NCBI RefSeq assembly: GCF_025813715.1
Contig: NZ_CP107532.1
Location: 1,922,001 to 1,986,000, forward strand
DNA from: Methylobacterium sp. FF17
GTDB taxonomy: Bacteria > Pseudomonadota > Alphaproteobacteria > Rhizobiales > Beijerinckiaceae
Direction of reading: 5' to 3'
DNA: 64,000 nucleotides
Positions 61,730 through 64,000 of this stretch are shown one piece after another (within the stretch, counting starts at the first letter, position 1; every line of letters begins with the position of its first letter). Both the position numbers and the translations under genes were made by a program. The notes under the pieces are model-generated. The model was given only the letters and a program-made list of their open reading frames with translations, ran no database searches and was not told the origin of the DNA.

Positions 61730-61984
61730 ATGATGAACAGGGCCTACGGCGTGCAGGTCACGGTGACGCCCCCGGGCGCCCGGGAGGCGCAGGTGGCACC
61801 GGTCGTGGTGGTCGCGCGGGACGATCAGGACGCCGCCGTCGTGGCGGCGGAGGCGGCGGAGGCGGCGGGAGCGGGCGCGCAGGCGGAGACCCTGCGGGAA
61901 CTCACCGCCGAGGAGGTGGCGGAGCACGACCTCGACCTGGAGGCGCATGGCAGCGTCAAGTCGCTTGCCCTGCTGAAGCTCTGA
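61730..61984 (+). CDS. Small hypothetical protein, 84 aa
   Basis: Starts MMNRAYGVQVTVTPPGAREAQV, with GAGAAGGA six bases upstream. A beta-strand N-terminus and an Ala/Glu-rich helix (AAVVAAEAAEAAGAGAQAETLRELT). It ends ALLKL. No family is recognised. Monocistronic, located between the SDR and P450 genes. Confidence 0.55.
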   Translation: MMNRAYGVQVTVTPPGAREAQVAPVVVVARDDQDAAVVAAEAAEAAGAGAQAETLRELTAEEVAEHDLDLEAHGSVKSLALLKL

Positions 61985-62066
61985 CGGGCGGACGAGCCCT
62001 GCGCCGCCTGGCTGAACATCCGCGCGGACGGTTGAGTTGGATGCGGGCCCGGCCCGACCGGGGGCC

Positions 62067-63362
62067 ATGCTGGATGCCCGGATGACCCTGAACCCCGCCA
62101 CGCTGCGCGCCCGTGACACGGCTGCCCTCCCACGCGACCGCGCCTTCGACAGCACCCTGGCGCTGCTCTCGGAGGGGTATGCCTTCATCCCGAACCGCTG
62201 CCGGCGCCACGGCTCCGACCTGTTCGCGACGCGGCTCATGCTGAGTCCCGCCCTGTGCATATCGGGGGCGGACGCCGCGCGCCACTTCTACGACGACCAT
62301 CGCTTCACGCGTCGCCACGCCCTGCCGCCGACCTCCTTCGCGCTGATCCAGGACCACGGCAGCGTGATGGTGATGGATGGCGAGGCGCATGTCCGACGCA
62401 AGGCGATGTTCCTCTCCCTCGTCGGTCCGGAGGCTCTGCGGCGCCTCGCCGATCTGACGGTCCGGCACTGGCGGGAGGCGGTCGCGCGCTGGTCGCGGGC
62501 GGATGCGGTCATCCTCCTCGACGAGGCGCACGGCGTCCTCACGGCGGCGATCTGCGAATGGGCCGGACTTCCGCTGGAACCGGAGGAGGCCCGGGCGCGG
62601 GCGGCCGAGTTCGCCGCGATGATCGCCGGCACGGGTGCGATCGGCCCGCGGAACTGGCGGGGGCATCTCCTGCGCGCCCGCACCGAGCGCTGGGCACGCC
62701 GGGTCGTGACGGAAATCCGCGAGGGCCGGCGGGCGGTGCCGGAGGGGGCGGCCCGCGCCATCGCGGAGCACTGCGACCGCGAGGGCCGCTACCTCGACGT
62801 GAAGACCGCCGGGGTCGAACTCATCAACGTCCTGCGCCCGACCGTCGCCAATGCCCGCTACGTCGTGTTCTGCGCCATGGCCCTGCGGGACAATCCAGCC
62901 TGCCGGAAGGCCCTCCGGGGCGGTGATCCGGCGGCGCTCACGCGCTTTGCCCTGGAGGTCCGCCGCGCCTACCCGTTCATCCCCTTCATCGGCGGGCGGG
63001 TGCGCGAGCCCTTCACCTGGCACGGACACGACTTCACGGCGGGCACCTGGGTGCTGATGGACCTCTACGGCACCAACCACGATCCCCGCCTCTGGCCCGA
63101 CCCGGACCGTTTCGATCCGGAGCGCTTCCGGGACGCGTGTCTCGATCCCTTCAATCTCGTTTCCCACGGCGGCGGTTCGGCCGCGAGCGGCCATCGCTGC
63201 CCGGGCGAAGGCATCTCCCAGGTCCTGATCGAGACCCTCGCGGACGAACTCGCCAACCGCATGACCTACACGGTGCCGCCGCAGGATCTGACCCTCGATC
63301 TCGCCTACATTCCCGCCCGCCCGCGCAGCGGGTTCGTGATGCGCGCGGTTCGGGCGGTCTGA
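62067..63362 (+). CDS. CYP152-family cytochrome P450 (fatty acid peroxygenase/decarboxylase type)
   Basis: A P450 of about 431 residues. The heme-binding loop GGSAASGHRCPGEGIS holds the axial Cys. ELINVLRPTVANARYVVF has the Arg-Pro pair of the CYP152 acid-binding site, in place of the usual acid-alcohol pair. These enzymes use H2O2 to hydroxylate or decarboxylate fatty acids. At the position aligned with His85 of OleT or Gln85 of P450-BS-beta, I read Met (GSVMVMDGEAH); this residue influences the ratio of decarboxylation to hydroxylation. Starts at 62037 (TTG), 62067 and 62082 are possible. No partner reductase is needed or present. Confidence 0.88.
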   Translation: MLDARMTLNPATLRARDTAALPRDRAFDSTLALLSEGYAFIPNRCRRHGSDLFATRLMLSPALCISGADAARHFYDDHRFTRRHALPPTSFALIQDHGSVMVMDGEAHVRRKAMFLSLVGPEALRRLADLTVRHWREAVARWSRADAVILLDEAHGVLTAAICEWAGLPLEPEEARARAAEFAAMIAGTGAIGPRNWRGHLLRARTERWARRVVTEIREGRRAVPEGAARAIAEHCDREGRYLDVKTAGVELINVLRPTVANARYVVFCAMALRDNPACRKALRGGDPAALTRFALEVRRAYPFIPFIGGRVREPFTWHGHDFTAGTWVLMDLYGTNHDPRLWPDPDRFDPERFRDACLDPFNLVSHGGGSAASGHRCPGEGISQVLIETLADELANRMTYTVPPQDLTLDLAYIPARPRSGFVMRAVRAV

Positions 63363-63440
63363 GGGGGGCGTGGCCTTCGGCTTCGCGGGAGAGACCGGCT
63401 TCCGCCATGTCTCACACCGACCCCGGCTCATGGTGGGGTA

Positions 63441-64000
63441 TCAGGAGGCCGATGCGGCCTGGGCGAGGGCCCCTCGGAGCGTGCATGCAGGCGCCAGGAC
63501 CGCGTGCTCGTCGCGGATGAGTTTCAGCACGTCGCGCGCCGGAATGGCCGGACTGAAGAGGAAGCCCTGTGCCTCCGTGCAGCCCTCGGCCGTGACGAAC
63601 TCGAGCTGCTCCCGGGTCTCCACGCCCTCGGCCGTGACGTGGGCGCCGAGCTGGCCGGCGAGCGTCACGATCGCCCGGACGATCGCAGCCGTCTTCGGGC
63701 TTCGCACCGCGCTGACGAAGGAGCGATCGATCTTCACGGTGTCGAAGCCGAAGCGATGGAGGTAGCTCAAGCTGGAATAGCCGGTTCCGAAATCGTCCAG
63801 GGCGATGCGAACCCCGAGGGCCCGCAAGCGGTGGATGCTCGCGCCGACGGCCTCGGCATCCTGCATCAGGATCGTTTCGGTGATCTCGAGTTCGAGCCGG
63901 TGAGGCGCCAGTCCGGAACGCGCCAGGGCGTGGATCACGGTCTCCTCCAGGTTGGCCCGCTGGAACTGGAGCGCCGAGACGTTGACGGCGACCTTCAGGT
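63441..64000 (-). CDS. EAL-domain c-di-GMP phosphodiesterase, 5' truncated by the window
   Basis: The C-terminal part of an EAL domain, open to the window end. Visible motifs are LKVAVNVSALQFQ, LELEITETILMQ, IALDDFGTGYSSLSYL, FDTVKIDRSFV, VTAEGVETREQLEF and EAQGFLFSPAIP. The Asp-Asp of LDDFGTGYS, Lys of VKIDRSF and Glu of AEGVET, needed for c-di-GMP hydrolysis, are all present, so catalysis is plausible. Upstream sensory and GGDEF parts, if any, lie outside the window. Confidence 0.9.
   Translation of the reverse strand, partial: LKVAVNVSALQFQRANLEETVIHALARSGLAPHRLELEITETILMQDAEAVGASIHRLRALGVRIALDDFGTGYSSLSYLHRFGFDTVKIDRSFVSAVRSPKTAAIVRAIVTLAGQLGAHVTAEGVETREQLEFVTAEGCTEAQGFLFSPAIPARDVLKLIRDEHAVLAPACTLRGALAQAASAS

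Overview
The window looks like chromosome of an alphaproteobacterium of the Hyphomicrobiales, most likely Methylobacterium or Methylorubrum. The evidence is high-GC codon use, an HWE-family histidine kinase, MucR, DUF1236, DUF2336 and DUF6894 proteins, a CYP152 P450, a rhizobial-type phn (C-P lyase) gene set and an alphaproteobacterial LexA box (GTTC-N7-GTTC). The genus is inferred from gene content only; there is no rRNA or housekeeping marker to confirm it.

Layout. 1-7.6 kb: ordinary chromosome with the end of a sensor kinase, DUF2336, a TonB-like exported protein, a photolyase-like flavoprotein, tRNA-Thr(GGT), a Nudix hydrolase and an OhrR-type regulator. 7.7-26.3 kb: an 18.6 kb integrative element inserted in the 3' end of tRNA-Ser(CGA). 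It is bounded by 14-bp direct repeats, with the tyrosine integrase at the end far from the intact tRNA. It carries a P4-type primase/helicase, an AlpA-like regulator, a MucR variant lacking the zinc cysteine, an SOS-controlled umuDC operon, a single-chain restriction-modification enzyme, an AlbA_2/ATPase protein, a Crp/Fnr regulator, many small unknown genes and two near-identical 129-bp MITEs in opposite orientation. 26.4-36 kb: a stand-alone BamA, an Omp25-like porin, a DUF6502-DUF5666 operon plus a Ser/Pro-rich protein that share a repeated GTGKG-N7-CMCAC dyad, then an ECF sigma/anti-sigma pair and a DUF4394 protein.

36.1-53.5 kb: phosphonate utilisation. phnG-H-I-J-K-L-M-N form one tightly overlapping minus-strand operon with phnF divergent. 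phnC-D-E1-E2 (Pho box upstream) and two accessory phn genes (hexapeptide acyltransferase, DUF1045 2H phosphoesterase) lie about 6 kb away. Between the halves sits a siderophore locus whose TonB-dependent receptor is split by a 925-bp IS5/IS427-type element with a TGA target duplication, followed by an IroE/Fes-like esterase. 53.9-64 kb: an SDR, a large AT-richer RgpF/WsaF-like glycosyltransferase with an N-terminal repeat array, small conserved hypotheticals, a Tat-exported SDR, a CYP152 P450 and a truncated EAL-domain gene.

How the genes work together. The phn genes form a near-complete C-P lyase route from uptake to PRPP formation. PhnP is missing and may be replaced by the DUF1045 protein. 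The island combines replication/integration functions with defence and SOS mutagenesis cargo. The best candidate for an undescribed system is the DUF6502 locus at 30.4-33.5 kb, where a predicted HTH protein, an exported DUF5666 protein and a repeat protein appear to share an operator.
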